This document shows positions 34,565-45,966 of a DNA stretch of 64,000 bases, piece after piece. Numbering within the stretch: position 1 is the stretch's first letter; each line of letters starts with the position of its first letter. A program made the translations under genes and the position numbers. Source of the DNA: Thinopyrum elongatum (taxonomy: Eukaryota; Streptophyta; Magnoliopsida; Poales; Poaceae); the NCBI GenBank assembly GCA_011799875.1, contig CM022302.1, forward strand, positions 102,984,237-103,048,236, read 5' to 3'. The notes under the pieces were generated by a model. The model was not told where the DNA came from and searched no databases. It saw only the letters and a list, made by a program, of their open reading frames with translations.

Positions 34565-35834
34565 ATGTTCTAGACGGGGCCCTTCGCCGATTCTGGTGAG
34601 CCCACTGAGCGCTGCGCGTCCCCCGGGCCCGTCACGCTCGCGGCCGACGTCATTGACGCGCTCACCACCTCCTTCACCGCGCTGCGCATCTCCGACGCGC
34701 CCGCGACTGACGAGTACCCCAGCGGGGTGCTCGACATTTCCGACTCACCCGTCCCCCTCAGCGACGACGCTTCCGCCGGGGCGGCGGATCTCTGCATCCG
34801 GGTGGAGGTGTTCGCCACCGACACCGGCTCCACCTCGTCCAGCGCCGCGAGGAAGGCCGCCGAGGCCAAGGCCGCAACGGATCGCACCAACGCGCCCAAC
34901 CCGCTGCGCGCCACGATGCAGAACCTCCGCATCCCCATCACCACCAATGTCAACGCCACCAACGCCGCTGAGGCCCTGGCTCAGCTCGAGGAGGAGCGCA
35001 AGCGCCTGCTGGATGTGTCCGAGACACTCGCTACCATGCAGCGCCGTCTGGATTCCGCTCAGCGGGAGCGCGACGCCGCGTACGGCTTCACGCCAACCGC
35101 CGCCGAGCCCAGCCGGGTTGCCGAGGTACGGGCCCGCGGCGGCGCCATCAGCCGTGCCCTTGGTGCGGTCCCAACCGTCTACGATACCCCTGTCAAGAAC
35201 ATGCACGCGGTGCAGGCGACCACCGTCAACATGGAGCAGCTACAGGGTGAAGAGCTGCAGGAGCGCCTGCAACGCGTGAACGAGCTCCTCGACGCTGCGA
35301 ACACGCAGCAAGACCGCCTCGTCCGTCCCGCGGGATCTGTCTCGCACCGTACCAATGACCCCGAGCAGCAGAACACGACGTCCTCGCCGCCCGGCGAAGC
35401 TCATTCCGGCCGCACCCAGACCCGGCGCAACCGCGCCCCGACGACCGACGACAGCTTGGGCGACGAGCCGGCTCCGGAAGACCGGCGCTGGCAAGATCCT
35501 CCCCCGCAATCCGGCCGCCGCGTCTGCCCGGCTTCGGTCGACCCGGCTCCCCGTGGCTTGGTCGTAAGCCGGCTAGGCCCGTGCGCCATTGACGACACTG
35601 ACGCTCGCCATCGCCTCGACTAGCTCGCCCTCTCTTTGGAGCTGGAGGAAGACAACGCCGTTGGGCCGGCTTTCTTCGGCCCGCACATCCGGGATGAGCC
35701 TTTCCACAAAGGGTTCACGCTGCCCCGTGACACGCCCAAGTACAATGGCACCATCAAGCCGGAGGACTGGCTCATTGACTACACCACCGCCATCGGAATC
35801 GCGGGCGGCAATCGCCGCCTTGCCGTGTGCTACG
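34565..35834 (+). pseudogene. Tat gag, N-terminal part
   Basis: The frame starts at ATG 34565 just after the PBS, but the third codon is TAG. It continues open to a TAG at 35621 and then in the same frame to the nested insertion. The protein is Ala/Thr/Arg-rich, with a heptad-like coiled coil (about 34965-35100, ALAQLEEERKRLLDVSETL) and a second helical stretch near 35230-35320. The conserved capsid start then follows (FFGPHIRDEPFHKGFTLP, then KYNGTIKPEDWL). The frame resumes exactly at 42887 across the CTACG TSD, which shows the insertion is simple. The overlapping 273-codon frame at 34458 is a shadow in another phase. Confidence 0.85.
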
Positions 35835-37434
35835 TGCTACTTCTTGAGCTTGTGTTGGTTTTTCCCTTGAAGAGGAAAGGGTGATGCAGCAAAGTAGAGT
35901 AAGTATTTCCCTTAGTTTTGAGAACCAAGGTATCAATCCAGTAGGAGACAACACACAAGTCACCGAATACCTGCACAAACAAACACCAAACTTGCATCCA
36001 ACGCGATAAGGGGTTGTCAATCCCTTCACGGTTACTCGCAAAAGTGAGATCTGATAGAGATAGATAAATGGTAAAGTAAATATTTTTTGGTATTTTTGTT
36101 TTATAGATTGGAAAGTAAAAGATTGCAAAATAGTAGATCGAAAACTCGTAGATTGGAAAGTAGAAGATTGTATAATGGAAAATAGACCCGGGGGCCATAG
36201 GTTTCACTAGAGGCTTCTCTCAAGATACAAAATAATACGGTGGGTAAACAAATTACTGCCAAGCAATTGATAGAAAAGCGCAAAGTTATGACGATATCTA
36301 AGGCAATGATAATGAATATAGGCATCACATCCGTGTCAAGTAGACTGAAACGATTCTGCATCTACTACTATTACTCCACACATCGACTGACTCCTGCTTG
36401 CATCTAGAGTATTAAGTTCTTGAAGAACAGAGTAACGCATTAAGAAAGATGACATGATGTAGAGGAATTAACTCAAGCAATATGATGAAAACCCCATCTT
36501 TTTATCCTCGATGGCAACAATACAATACGTGACTTGCTGCCCCTACTGTCACTGGGAAAGGACACCGCAAGATTGAACCCAAAGCTAAGCACTTCTCCCA
36601 TTGCAAGAAAAACCAATCTAGTTGGCCAAACCAAATTGATAGTTCGAAGAGACTTGCAAAGGTATCAAATCATGCATAAAAAGAATTCAGAGAAGATTCA
36701 AATAATATTCATAGATAAGCTGATCATAAATCCACAATTCATCGGATCTCGGCAAATACACCGCAAAAAAGTATTACATTGAATAGATCTCCAAGAACAT
36801 CGAGGAGAACGTGGTATTCAGAATCAAAGAGAGAGAAGGAGCCATCTAGCTACTAGCTATGGACCCGTAGGTCTGAGGTAAACTACTCACGCTTCATCGG
36901 AAGGGCAATGGTTTTGATGTAGAAGCCCTCCGTAATCGAATTCCCCTCCGGTAGGACGCCGGAAAAGGCCCCTAGATGGGATCTCACGTGTACAGAAGGT
37001 TGCGGCGGTGGAAACGTCTTTTCGTGGATGCCTCTGGTGGTTTGGGCATATAAGAGTATATATAGGCGAAAGAATTAGGTCAGGAGACGCACGAGGGGCC
37101 CACAAGGGTGGGGGCGCGCCCTACCCCCCTGGGCGCACCCTCCATCCTTGTGGCCACCTCGTGGCTCCTCTGACTTCATCTCCAAGTCTCCTGGTTTCCT
37201 TTTGGTCCAAGAAAGATCATCACGAAAGTTTTATTCCGTTTGGACTCCGTTTGGTAATCCTTTTCAGCGAAACTCAAAAACAGGGAAGAAACAGGAACTG
37301 GCACTGGGCTCTAGGTTAATAGGTTAGTCCCAAAAATAATATAAAATAGCATATTAATGTATATAAAACATCCAAAATAGATAATATAATAGCATGGAAC
37401 AATCAAAAATTATAGATACGTTGGAGACGTATCA
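35835..37434 (-). repeat. 3' LTR of the Athila-like element
   Basis: On the plus strand it starts TGCTACTTCTTGAGC and ends GAGACGTATCA. It closely matches 41293-42881. A TATATATAGG/TATAAGAG stretch near 37045-37065 is a candidate minus-strand TATA region. Frames on both strands inside it repeat in the other LTR. Confidence 0.95.
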
Positions 37435-37449
37435 AGTATCCCCAAGCTT
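37435..37449 (-). other. Polypurine tract of the Athila-like element
   Basis: The minus strand reads AAGCTTGGGGATACT immediately before the 3' LTR start TGATACG. Similar GGGGAT...CTTGGGGATG blocks lie at 39460-39540 further inside the element. Confidence 0.7.
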
Positions 37450-38210
37450 AATTCCTGCTCGTCCTCGAGTAGGTAAATGATAAAAACAGAATTTTTGATG
37501 TGGAATGCTACCTAACATATTTATCCATGTAATTTCTTTATTGTGGCATGAATGTTTAGATCCGTATGATTCAAAACAAAAGTTTAATATTGACATAAAA
37601 ACAATAATACTTCAAGCATACTAACAAGATAATGATGTCTTCTCAAAATAACATGGCCAAAGAAAGCTTATCCCTACAAAATCATATAGTCTGGCTATGC
37701 TCCATCTTCATCACACAAAATACTCAAATCATGCACAACCCCAGTTTTGGCCAAGCAATTGTTTCATACTTTAGTATTCTCAAACTTTTTCAACTTTCAC
37801 GCAATACATGAGCATGAGCCATGGACATAGCACTATAGGTGGAATAGAAGGTGGTTGTGGAGAAGACAAAAAGAGGGAGATAGTCTCACATCAACTAGGC
37901 GTATCAATGGGCTATGGAGATGCCCATCAATAGATATCGATGTGAGTGAGTAGGGATTGCCATGCAACAGATGCGTTAGAGCTATAAGTTTATGAAAGCT
38001 CAAAAGGAAAACTAAGTGGGTGTGCATCCAACTTGCTTGCTCATGAAGACCTAGGGCAATTTGAGGAAGCCCATTGTTGGAATATACAAGCCAAGTTCTA
38101 TAATGAAAAATTCCAACTAGTATATGAAAGTGACAACATAGGAGACTCTCTATCATGAAGATCATGGTGCTACTTTGAAGCACAAGTATGGAAAAAGGAT
38201 AGTAACATTG

Positions 38211-38292
38211 CCCCTTCTCTCTTTTTCTCTCATTTTTTTTTCTTCTCTTTTTTTTCCTTTTTTTTTCTTTTCTCTTTTTTTTATTTCCTCAC
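38211..38292 (+). repeat. 82-nt nearly pure pyrimidine tract
   Basis: C/T only except A at 38232 and A near 38283, mainly T-runs with CTCT interruptions. On the element's own strand it is a polypurine tract of the same length, far longer than the PPT beside the LTR and about 0.8 kb away from it. Confidence 0.9.
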
Positions 38293-39455
38293 ATGGGACA
38301 ATGCTCTAATAATGAAAATCACCATACTTCTATTTACTTACAACTCAAAAATTACAACTCGATACTAGAACAAAATATGACTCTATATGAATCCCTCCGG
38401 CAGTGTACCGGGATGTGCAATGATTCAAGAGTGACATATATAAAAAATGATGAAAGGTGGCTTTGCCACAAATACGATGTCAACTACATGATCATGCAAA
38501 GCAATATGACAATGATGATGCGTGTCATAATAAACGGAATGGTGGAAAGTTGCATGGAAATATATCTTGGAATGGCTATGGAAATGCCATAATAGGTAGG
38601 TATGGTGGCTGTTTTGAGGAAGGTAGATGGTGGGTTTATGGTACCGGCAAAAATTGCGCGGCACTAGAGAGGCTAGCAAAGGTGGAAGGGTGAGAGTGCG
38701 TATAATCCATGGACTTAACATTAGTCATAAAGAACTCACATACTTATTGCAAAAATCTATTAGTCATCGAAACAAAGTACTAGACGCATGCTCCTAGGGG
38801 AAGGGTTGGTAGGAGTTAACCATCGCGCGATCCCGACCTCCACACAAAGGATGACAATCAAAAAATATCTCATGCTCCAACTTCGTTACATAACGGTTCA
38901 CCATACGTGCATGCTACGGGACTCATAAACCTTAACACAAGTATTTCTCAAATTCACAACTACTCACTAGCATGACTCTAATATCACCATCTTCATATCT
39001 CAAAACAATCATAAGGAATCAAACATCTCATAGTATTCAATGCACTTTATATGAAAGTTTTTATTATATCCCTCTTGGATGCCTATCATATTAGGACTAA
39101 ATTTATAACCAATGCAAATTAACATGCTGTTTTAAAGACTCTCAAAATAATATAAGTGAAGCATGAGAGTTCATCAATTTATATAAAATAAAACCACCGC
39201 CGTGCTCTAAAAAGATGTAAGTGAAGCACTAGAGCAAAATTGCCTAGCTCAAAAGATATAAGTGAAGAACAAAGAGTATTCTAATAAATCATGATTCATG
39301 TGTGTCTCTCTCAAAAGGTGTGTACATCAAGGATGATTGTGGCAAACTAAAAAGCAAAGACTCAAATCATACAAGACGCTCCAAGCAAAACACATATCAT
39401 GTGGTGAATAAAAATATAGCCTCAAGTAAAGTTACCGCTAGACGAAGACGAAAGA

Positions 39456-39545
39456 GGGGATGCCTTCCGGGGCATCCCCAAGCTTTAGGCTCTTGGTTGT
39501 CCTTCAATATTACCTTGGGGTGCCTTGGGCATCCCCAAGATTAGG
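39456..39545. repeat. Duplicated hairpin-forming GGGGATGCC...GGCATCCCC units
   Basis: The first unit is GGGGATGCCTTCCGGGGCATCCCCAAGCTT, followed by AGGCTCTTGG. The second is TTGGGGTGCCTTGGGCATCCCCAAGATT, followed by AGGCTCTTGC. Each arm pair can form a 7-9 bp stem. The CCCCAAGCTT end matches the PPT region of the element. Confidence 0.65.
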
Positions 39546-40159
39546 CTCTTGCCACTCCTTATTCCATAGTCCATCAAATCCTTACCCAAAACTTGAAAAC
39601 TTCACAACACAAAACTCAACAGAAAATCTCATAAGCTCCGTTAGTATAAGAAAATAAATCACCACTTTTGGTGCTGTTGTGAACTCATTCTTTATTTATA
39701 TTGGTGTAATATCTACTGTATTCCAACTTTTCCATGGTTCATACCCCCCGATACCACCCATAGATTCATCAAAATAAGCAAACAACACAAAGAAAACCGA
39801 ATCTGTCAAAAACAGAACAGTCTGCGAAGATCTGAATTGATCTAATACTTATGTAACTCAAAAATTTCTGAAAATTCAGGACAACAGAGGCAATTTGTAT
39901 ATCAATCTCGTATAAACAATTCAGGGGTTTTCAGCGCTCCAGTGAATTATTAAAATTCTGGGACTGGACGCAAAAGTTTATGTTTTTCAGCAAGATCAAA
40001 TCAACTATCACCGTAAGCTATCCCAAAGGTCTTACTTGGCACAAACACTAATTAAAACATAAAACCACATCTAACCAGAGGCTAGATGAATTATTTATTG
40101 GAAAACAGCAAGGAAAAATATTGGGTTGTCTCCCAACAAGCGCTTTTCTTTAAAGCCTT

Positions 40160-41023
40160 TTAGCTAGGCATTGATAATTTCAATGATGCTCGCATAAAAG
40201 AGAAGAATTGAAGCACAAAGAGAGCATCATAAAACACGTGACAAACACATCTAAGTCTAACATACTTCCTATGCATAGGCATCTTATAAGCAAACAAATT
40301 ATCAAGGTAAGCAAAAACTAGCATATACAAGGAAGAAGAAAGAGACGATAGCAATCTCAACATGATGAGAGGTAATTTAGTAACATGAAAATTTTTAAAA
40401 CCATATTTTCCTCTCTCATAATAATTACATGTAGGATCATAAGAAAATTCAACAATATAGCTATCACACAACATATTCTTAACACGATCCACATGCATGC
40501 GAAGTTGACACTCTTCCAAAATAGTGGGATTAACATTAACTAAAGTCATGACCTCTCCAAACCCACTTTTATCAAAAATTTCATAAGATTGAATATTCTC
40601 CAAATATGTGGGATCTAAAGTTGACACTCTTCCAAACCCACTTTCAATATTATTGCAAACATTATTATCAATCTCATATTCATCATGGGGCTTAAATAAA
40701 ATTTCAAGATCATAAGAAGAATCACCCCAATCATGATCATTGCAACAAGTAGTAGACCTAGCAAAACTAGCATCCCCAAGCTTAGGGTTTTGCATATCAT
40801 TAGCACAACTGACATTAATAGAATTTATAGTAGAACCATTGCAATCATGCTTTTCATCCAAGGAGCTATCGTGAAACACTTCATAAATTTCTTCATCACA
40901 ATTTTCAGATTCACGAATTTCAAGCAAAACTTCATAAAGATAATCTAGTGCACAAAACTCACTAGCAATTGGTTCATCAAAATTGGATCTCTTAAAAAGA
41001 TTAGCAAGTGGATGAGGATCCAT
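40160..41023 (-). CDS. Acidic ORF of unknown function in the Athila-like element
   Basis: 287-codon frame opening at ATG 41023, about 250 bases after the PBS, in the position of gag. I recognise no gag, protease or envelope domain. The N-terminal two thirds is acidic with many Asp/Glu/Asn. Then comes CNYYERGKYG, a hydrophobic stretch (LPLIMLRLLSSLSSSLYMLV) that could be a membrane segment, and a basic MPMHRKYVRLRC tail. The other Athila-like element (62688-63787 and 63803-63985) has the same landmarks: CNYHERG, and MSMHRKRVRLRC in a following frame. Intact length in one copy and recurrence in two families argue for selection or recent amplification. No function can be assigned. Confidence 0.6.
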   Translation of the reverse strand: MDPHPLANLFKRSNFDEPIASEFCALDYLYEVLLEIRESENCDEEIYEVFHDSSLDEKHDCNGSTINSINVSCANDMQNPKLGDASFARSTTCCNDHDWGDSSYDLEILFKPHDEYEIDNNVCNNIESGFGRVSTLDPTYLENIQSYEIFDKSGFGEVMTLVNVNPTILEECQLRMHVDRVKNMLCDSYIVEFSYDPTCNYYERGKYGFKNFHVTKLPLIMLRLLSSLSSSLYMLVFAYLDNLFAYKMPMHRKYVRLRCVCHVFYDALFVLQFFSFMRASLKLSMPS

Positions 41024-41263
41024 AAACTTTTAGCAAGCGAAGATGCAAGCAAAAAGAAGGCACATGGTAACACAAGCAAACAAAAGATCGAACGGAAGAA
41101 GGGCAAATAAAAAGGCAAATAGAGGGGCGAAGAAAAGGCATAATTTTTTGAAAATCGTTTTAGAAGTGGGGGAGAGGAAAACGAGAGGCGAATGGCGAAT
41201 AATGTATTGCGAGAGATGAGAGTTTATGATGGGTACTTGGTATGTCTTGACTTGGTGTAGATC
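41024..41263 (-). other. Leader of the Athila-like element
   Basis: Short A/G-rich stretch on the plus strand between the acidic ORF and the PBS. A minus-strand open frame (41665-41030) spans it and the LTR, but it starts inside the LTR and is not a credible gene. Confidence 0.6.
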
Positions 41264-41281
41264 TCCTCGGCAACGGTGCCA
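41264..41281 (-). other. Primer-binding site of the Athila-like element
   Basis: The minus strand reads TGGCACCGTTGCCGAGGA, two mismatches from the tRNA-Asp complement seen intact at 58389. It lies 11 bases inside the 5' LTR. Confidence 0.85.
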
Positions 41282-41292
41282 GAAATTCTTCC

Positions 41293-42881
41293 TGCTACTT
41301 CTTGAGCTTGCGTTGGTTTTTCCCTTGAAGAGGAAAGGGTGATGCAGCAAAGTAGAGTAAGTATTTCCCTCAGTTTTGAGAACCAAGGTATCGATCCAGT
41401 AGGAGACAACACACAAGTCACGAAATACCTGCACAAACAAACACCAAACTTGCACCCAACGTGATAAGGGGTTGTCAATCCCTTCACGGTTACTCGCAAA
41501 AGTGAGATCTGATAGAGATAGATAAGCGGTAAAGTAAATATTTTTTGGTATTTTTGTTTTATAGATTGGAAAGTAAAAGACTGCAAAATAGTAGATCGGT
41601 AACTCGTAGATTGGAAAGTAGAAGATTGTATGATGGAAAATAGACCCGGGGGCCATAGGTTTCACTAGAGGCTTCTCTCAAGATACAAAATAATACGGAG
41701 GGTGAACAAATTACTGCCGAGCAATTGATAGAAAAGCGCAAAGTTATGATGATATCTAAGGCAATGATCATGAATATAGGCATCACGTCCGTGTCAAGTA
41801 GACCGAAGCGATTCTGCATCTACTACTATTACTCCACACATCGACCGACTCCTGCCTTCATCTAGAGTATTAAGTTCATGAAGAACAGAGTAACGCATTA
41901 AGAAAGATGACATGATGTAGAGCAATTAACTCAAGCAATATGATGAAAACCCCATCTTTTTATCCTCGATGGCAACAATACAATACGTGCCTTGCTGCCC
42001 CTACTATCACTGGGAAAGGACACCGCAAGATTGAACCCAAAGCTAAGCACTTCTCCCATTGCAAGAAAAACCAATCTAGTTGGCCAAACCAAATCGATAG
42101 TTCGAAGAGACTTGAAAATATATCAAATCACGCATAAAAGAATTTAGAGAAGATTCAAATAATATTCATAGATAAGCTGATCGTAAATCCACAATTCATC
42201 GGATCTCGGCAAACACACCGCAAAAAATTATTACATTGAATAGATCTCCAAGAACATCGAGGAGAACGTGGTATTGAGAATCAAAGAGAGAGAAGAAGCC
42301 ATCTAGCTACTAGCTATGGACCCGTAGGTCTGAGGTAAACTACTCATGCTTCATCGGAAGGGCAATGGTTTTGATGTAGAAGCCCTCCGTAATCGAATTC
42401 CCCTCCGGTAGGACGCCGAAAAAGGCCCCTAGATGGGATCTCACGTGTACAGAAGGTTGCGGCGGTGGAAAAGTCTTTTCGTGGATGCCTCTGGTGGTTT
42501 GGGCATATAAGAGTATATATAGGCGAAAGAATTAGCTCAGGAGACGCACGAGGGGCCCACAAGGGTGGGGAGCGCGCCCTACCCCCCTGGGCGCACCCTC
42601 CATCCTTGTGGCCGCCTCGTGGCTCCTCCGACTTCATCTCCAAGTCTCCTGGTTTCCTTTTGGTCCAAGAAAGATCATCGCAAAAGTTTTATTCTGTTTG
42701 GACTCCGTTTGGTAATCCTTTTCTGCGAAACTCAAAAACAAGAACTGGCACTGGGCTCTAGGTTAATAGGTTAGTCTCAAAAATAATATAAAATAGAATA
42801 TTAATGCATATAAAACATCCAAAACAGATAATATAATAACATGGAACAATAAAAAATTATAGATACGTTGGAGACGTATCA
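41293..42881 (-). repeat. 5' LTR of the Athila-like element
   Basis: 1589-bp partner of 35835-37434, bounded by TGCTACTTC and GACGTATCA on the plus strand and followed by the TSD CTACG. It would drive the minus-strand RNA. Confidence 0.95.
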
Positions 42882-43484
42882 CTACGCCCCGCTCATGCTC
42901 CAGGGTTCGGCCCACACGTGGATGAGCAGCCTGCTGGCCGGCAGCATCAACGCGTGGGTGGATTTCGAGCAGGCCTTCATGCGTAACTTCACCGGCACCT
43001 ACAAGCGTCCCGGCCGCCCCAGTCAGCTCGGCATGTGCGTGCAGGGGCCGGTGAAAACCGGCCGCGAGTACCTCGCGCGCTAGACCGAGCTCCGGAACAG
43101 CTGCGAGGGCGTCCACGAGGTCCAGGCCATCCAGTACTTCACGAGCGGTTGCCGGGATGGCACCCTCCTCAAGCACAAGCTCCCGCGCTCCGAGCCGACC
43201 ACCATGGCCGCGCTCATGGTCATCGCGGACAAGTACGCCAACGCTGACTCCGCCATGAAGATCCAGGTGGTGCTGGATGAAGCCGGCAAGGTGAAGCCGG
43301 CACCACCCCCAAGCCGGCTGGTGAGAGCAGCCGCCAGTAGAACAACCAGCAGAACAACAAGCGCAGGGCCAACCAGCCGGCACAGCGCTACGACAACCGC
43401 CTCGTCGCGGCCGCCGAGCAGGCGACCGCAGCCGAGCCGGCCGCCAAGCACCGGCAAGCCGGCAAGACAGCATGGCAACCCGCC
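42882..43484 (+). pseudogene. Tat gag, C-terminal capsid part
   Basis: Continues the Gag frame from 35834: the LMLQGSAHTWMSSLLAGSI block, FEQAFMRNFTGTYKRPGR and YFTSGCRDGTLLKHKL are the Retrotrans_gag core of Tat elements. A TAG at 43081-43083 falls in this core. Further on, the frame changes near 43310-43330 (a CAG-rich stretch, NNQQNNKRR in the continuing phase). Confidence 0.85.
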
Positions 43485-44525
43485 ATGAGCTTCGAGGAGA
43501 TGCTCGACGCTCCCTGCAAGCACCACAGCAGCGCGAGGCCATCCACGCACACGCTTAGCCAGTGCGCCATCACCAAGCACATCATGAGGGGCGACATCCT
43601 GCCTCCACCGGCTCCGGCTCTAGGAGCGGGGCCGCCGGCTCCGCCCCCGCCCCTGGCCAACGGCGCGATGCGCGATGATGTCTACCCCAACCAGAACGCA
43701 AGCTACGCCATCTTCACCAGCCTTGGCGACGACAAGCGTAGCGAGCGCCTGCTCCGGCAGGAGGTGAACACCGTCGTCCCGGCCGTGCCGGAGTACATGC
43801 ACTGGTCGGAGCATCCGATCAGCTGGACCCAGGAGGACCACCCGGCCGTCATGCCAAACCCGGGTTGCTACGCCCTCGTTCTCGACCCCACCATCGTCGT
43901 AGCGCGGCACACCTGCAAGTTCTCGCGAGTCCTCATTGATGGCGGTAGCAGCATCAACATCCTCTACCGCGACACCATGACCAAGCTTGGCCTCGAGGCC
44001 AAGGATCTGGAGCCATCCCGGACAATCTTCTACGACATCGTGCCAGGCCTCTCCTACTCCCCCATCGGCCGGGTCCGGCTTGACGTCATGTTCGGCACAA
44101 GTGACCATTTCCGGCGCGAGCCGATCTGGTTCGAGGTGGTGGACCTGTCCAGCGCATACCACACGCTGCTGGGCCGGCCTACGCTCGCCAAGTTCATGGC
44201 GGTTCCCCACTACGCCTACCTAAAGATGAAGCTACCGGGTCCTAAGGGCCTCATCACCGTCGACGGCGACTACCGCAAGTCCCTGGAGTGTGCTCAAGCC
44301 GGTGCTAAGCTGGCCGAGTCGCTGGTCATAGCCGAGGAGCGGTGCCAGCTCTATCGGATCGTCACATTGGCCAATGAGACACCGGCTATGCCGGCTTCAG
44401 CCAAGGAGCTGGCCGGCGAGGCCTCATTCCAGCCGTCCAAGGAGACCAAGAAGGTCAAGCTGAACCCGGAAGACCCCAGCTACAGCAAGTACGTCATCCT
44501 GGGCACCCGCCTTGACAGAAAATAG
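43485..44525 (+). pseudogene. Tat nucleocapsid-like region and aspartic protease
   Basis: Open for 346 codons. It starts in SFEEMLDAPCKHH, where a Cys/His cluster (CKHH...QCAITKH) marks the nucleocapsid end of Gag in this lineage. The protease active site is VLIDGGSSINILY near 43929-43967; Tat elements use DGG rather than DTG here. The hydrophobic-hydrophobic-G motif is HTLLGRPTLAKF near 44161. The frame ends at TAG 44523-44525 after LDRK, where pol should continue in the same frame (GELVDFLRENRDIFAW). Confidence 0.88.
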
Positions 44526-45418
44526 GAAGGCGAGCTCGTCGACTTCCTCCGTGAGAATCGGGATATCTTTGCATGGACCCCAAAGGCCATGCCGGGAATT
44601 CCGAGGAAGTACGCCGAGCACAAACTTCACATCCGCAAGGACTCCAAGCCTGTCCGTCAACCCCTACATCGCTTTTTAGAAGAGAAGAGAAGAACCATCG
44701 GTGAAGAGGTCGCCAAGCTGCTCACGGCCGGCTTCATCATGGAAGTGTTTCACCCCGAGTGGCTGGCCAACCTAGTCCTCGTCCTGAAGAAGAAAAACAC
44801 CTGGTGCATGTGCATAGACTACACCAGCCTGAACAAGGCTTGCCCTAAGGATCCTTTCGCCCTCTTGCGGATCGATCAAGTCATCGACTCCACCGCCGGC
44901 TGCAAGCTCCTGTCCTTCCTGGACGCTTACTCCGGCTATCATCAGATCAAGCTGGACCCGGCCGACGCCCTGAAGACGTCCTTCATCACGCACTTCAGGG
45001 TGTACTGCTACATCACCATGTCATTCGGCTTGAAGAATGCCGGCGCCACCTTCCAGCGCTGCATGCAGAAATGCTTGCTGACGTAACTCGGCCGCAACAT
45101 CCACGTCTACGTGGATGACATCATGGTGAAGACCAAGCAGCACCACATGCTCCTTAATGACCTGAGGGAGGCCTTTGCCAATCTGCGCAAGTATCAGATC
45201 AAGCTCAACCCGGAGAAGTGCATTTTCGACGTACCAGCTGGGAAGTTGCTCGGCTTCCTCGTCTCGGAGCACGGCATTGAGGCGAACCCGGAGAAGATCA
45301 AGGCCATCGAGCGCATGCGCAAGCCAACCCGGCTGCGAGATGTCCAGAAGTTCACCGGCTGCTTGGCCTCGGTCAGCCGGTTCCTCAGCCGGCTGGCGCG
45401 AGAGGGCCTTGCCCCTAT
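44526..45418 (+). pseudogene. Tat reverse transcriptase
   Basis: RT copies the genomic RNA into cDNA. In one frame: the FIMEVFHPEWLANLVLV block, CIDYTSLNKACPKDPF, FLDAYSGYHQI (first Asp), SFGLKNAGATFQR and IHVYVDDIMVK (YVDD at 45108-45119), then the thumb region with KCIFDVPAGKLLGFLVSEHGI. A TAA at 45084-45086 lies between fingers/palm and the active site, and the frame shifts near 45410-45418. The YVDD pair itself is intact. Confidence 0.92.
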
Positions 45419-45966
45419 GTCAGCTGATGAAGAAGACGGCGCCGTTCGAGTGGAACGACCAGGCGGATGAAGCGTTCCGAGATCTCAAGCGCATGCTCTC
45501 CACCGCACCCGTCCTGGCCGCACCGGCCGACAAGGAGCGACTGTTGCTATACATTACCGCCACCTCGCGGTCGGTCAGCACGGTGCTGGTGGTCGAGTGA
45601 CCAGAGAAGGGCAAGATCTAGTCTGTCCAGCGCCCGGTCTACTACCTGAGTGAGGTGCTTTCCGCCTCCAAGCAGAACTACCCGCACTACCAGAAGATGT
45701 GTTACGGCGTGTACTTTACCGCCAAGAAGCTGAAGCAGTACTTCCAAGAGCACGTTGTCACCGTGGTCAGCACGGCCCCCATCGGCGAGATCATGGGCTG
45801 CCGGGATGCCTCTGGCCGGGTTGCCAAGTGGGCCATCGAGCTGGCCGGCCACACCATCCTCTACGAGCCCCGCACCACGATCAAGTCCTAAGCCCTGGCC
45901 GACTTCCTCGTCGACTGGACAGAGACCCAGTACCTGCCACCGCCGCCGGATTCAACACATTAGCGC
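45419..45966 (+). pseudogene. Tat connection and RNase H domain
   Basis: In the new frame: LCQLMKKTAPFEWNDQADEA, LSTAPVLAAP and LLLYITATSRSVSTVLVVE, then TGA at 45598 and TAG at 45619, RPVYYLSEVLS, NYPHYQKMCYGVYFTAKKL and GRVAKWAIEL, and a TAA at 45889. This is the Gypsy RNase H with the primer-grip-like YYLSEVL. The first acidic residue (normally ISD) reads ITA, another degenerated catalytic position. Confidence 0.8.

Larger units (their letters stand above)
37450..40159 (-). other. Non-coding 3' internal region of the Athila-like element
   Basis: 2.7 kb without a supported gene. It contains a long pyrimidine tract (38211-38292), AT-rich unique sequence, and a pair of imperfect hairpin repeats (39456-39545). 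Short frames at 38293-38721 overlap on both strands and are judged chance. The replacement of pol by this filler is what makes the element non-autonomous. Confidence 0.7.
35835..42881 (-). mobile_element. Athila-like non-autonomous Gypsy element inserted in Tat gag
   Basis: LTRs 35835-37434 and 41293-42881 (1600 and 1589 bp). The TSD CTACG is at 35830-35834 and 42882-42886. The minus-strand LTR begins TGATACGTCTCCAACG. The internal part is only 3.86 kb and holds one acidic ORF of unknown function but no protease, RT, RNase H or integrase. The PBS is of tRNA-Asp type, as in Athila-lineage elements. It must rely on proteins from another element. It is related to the element starting at 56841 by its ORF and LTR start. 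Confidence 0.93.

Noticed and set aside
34458..35279. 273-codon plus-strand frame at the start of the Tat element
   Set aside because: It overlaps the true Gag frame in another phase, is almost pure Pro/Ser/Arg low complexity from GC-rich DNA, and lacks any Gag landmark.
35830..41665. Minus-strand frames 35772-36361 and 41030-41819 as a hydrophobic membrane protein
   Set aside because: They are the same LTR sequence seen twice. The phenylalanine/tyrosine/isoleucine richness comes from AT-rich LTR DNA, and the frames start inside the LTR.
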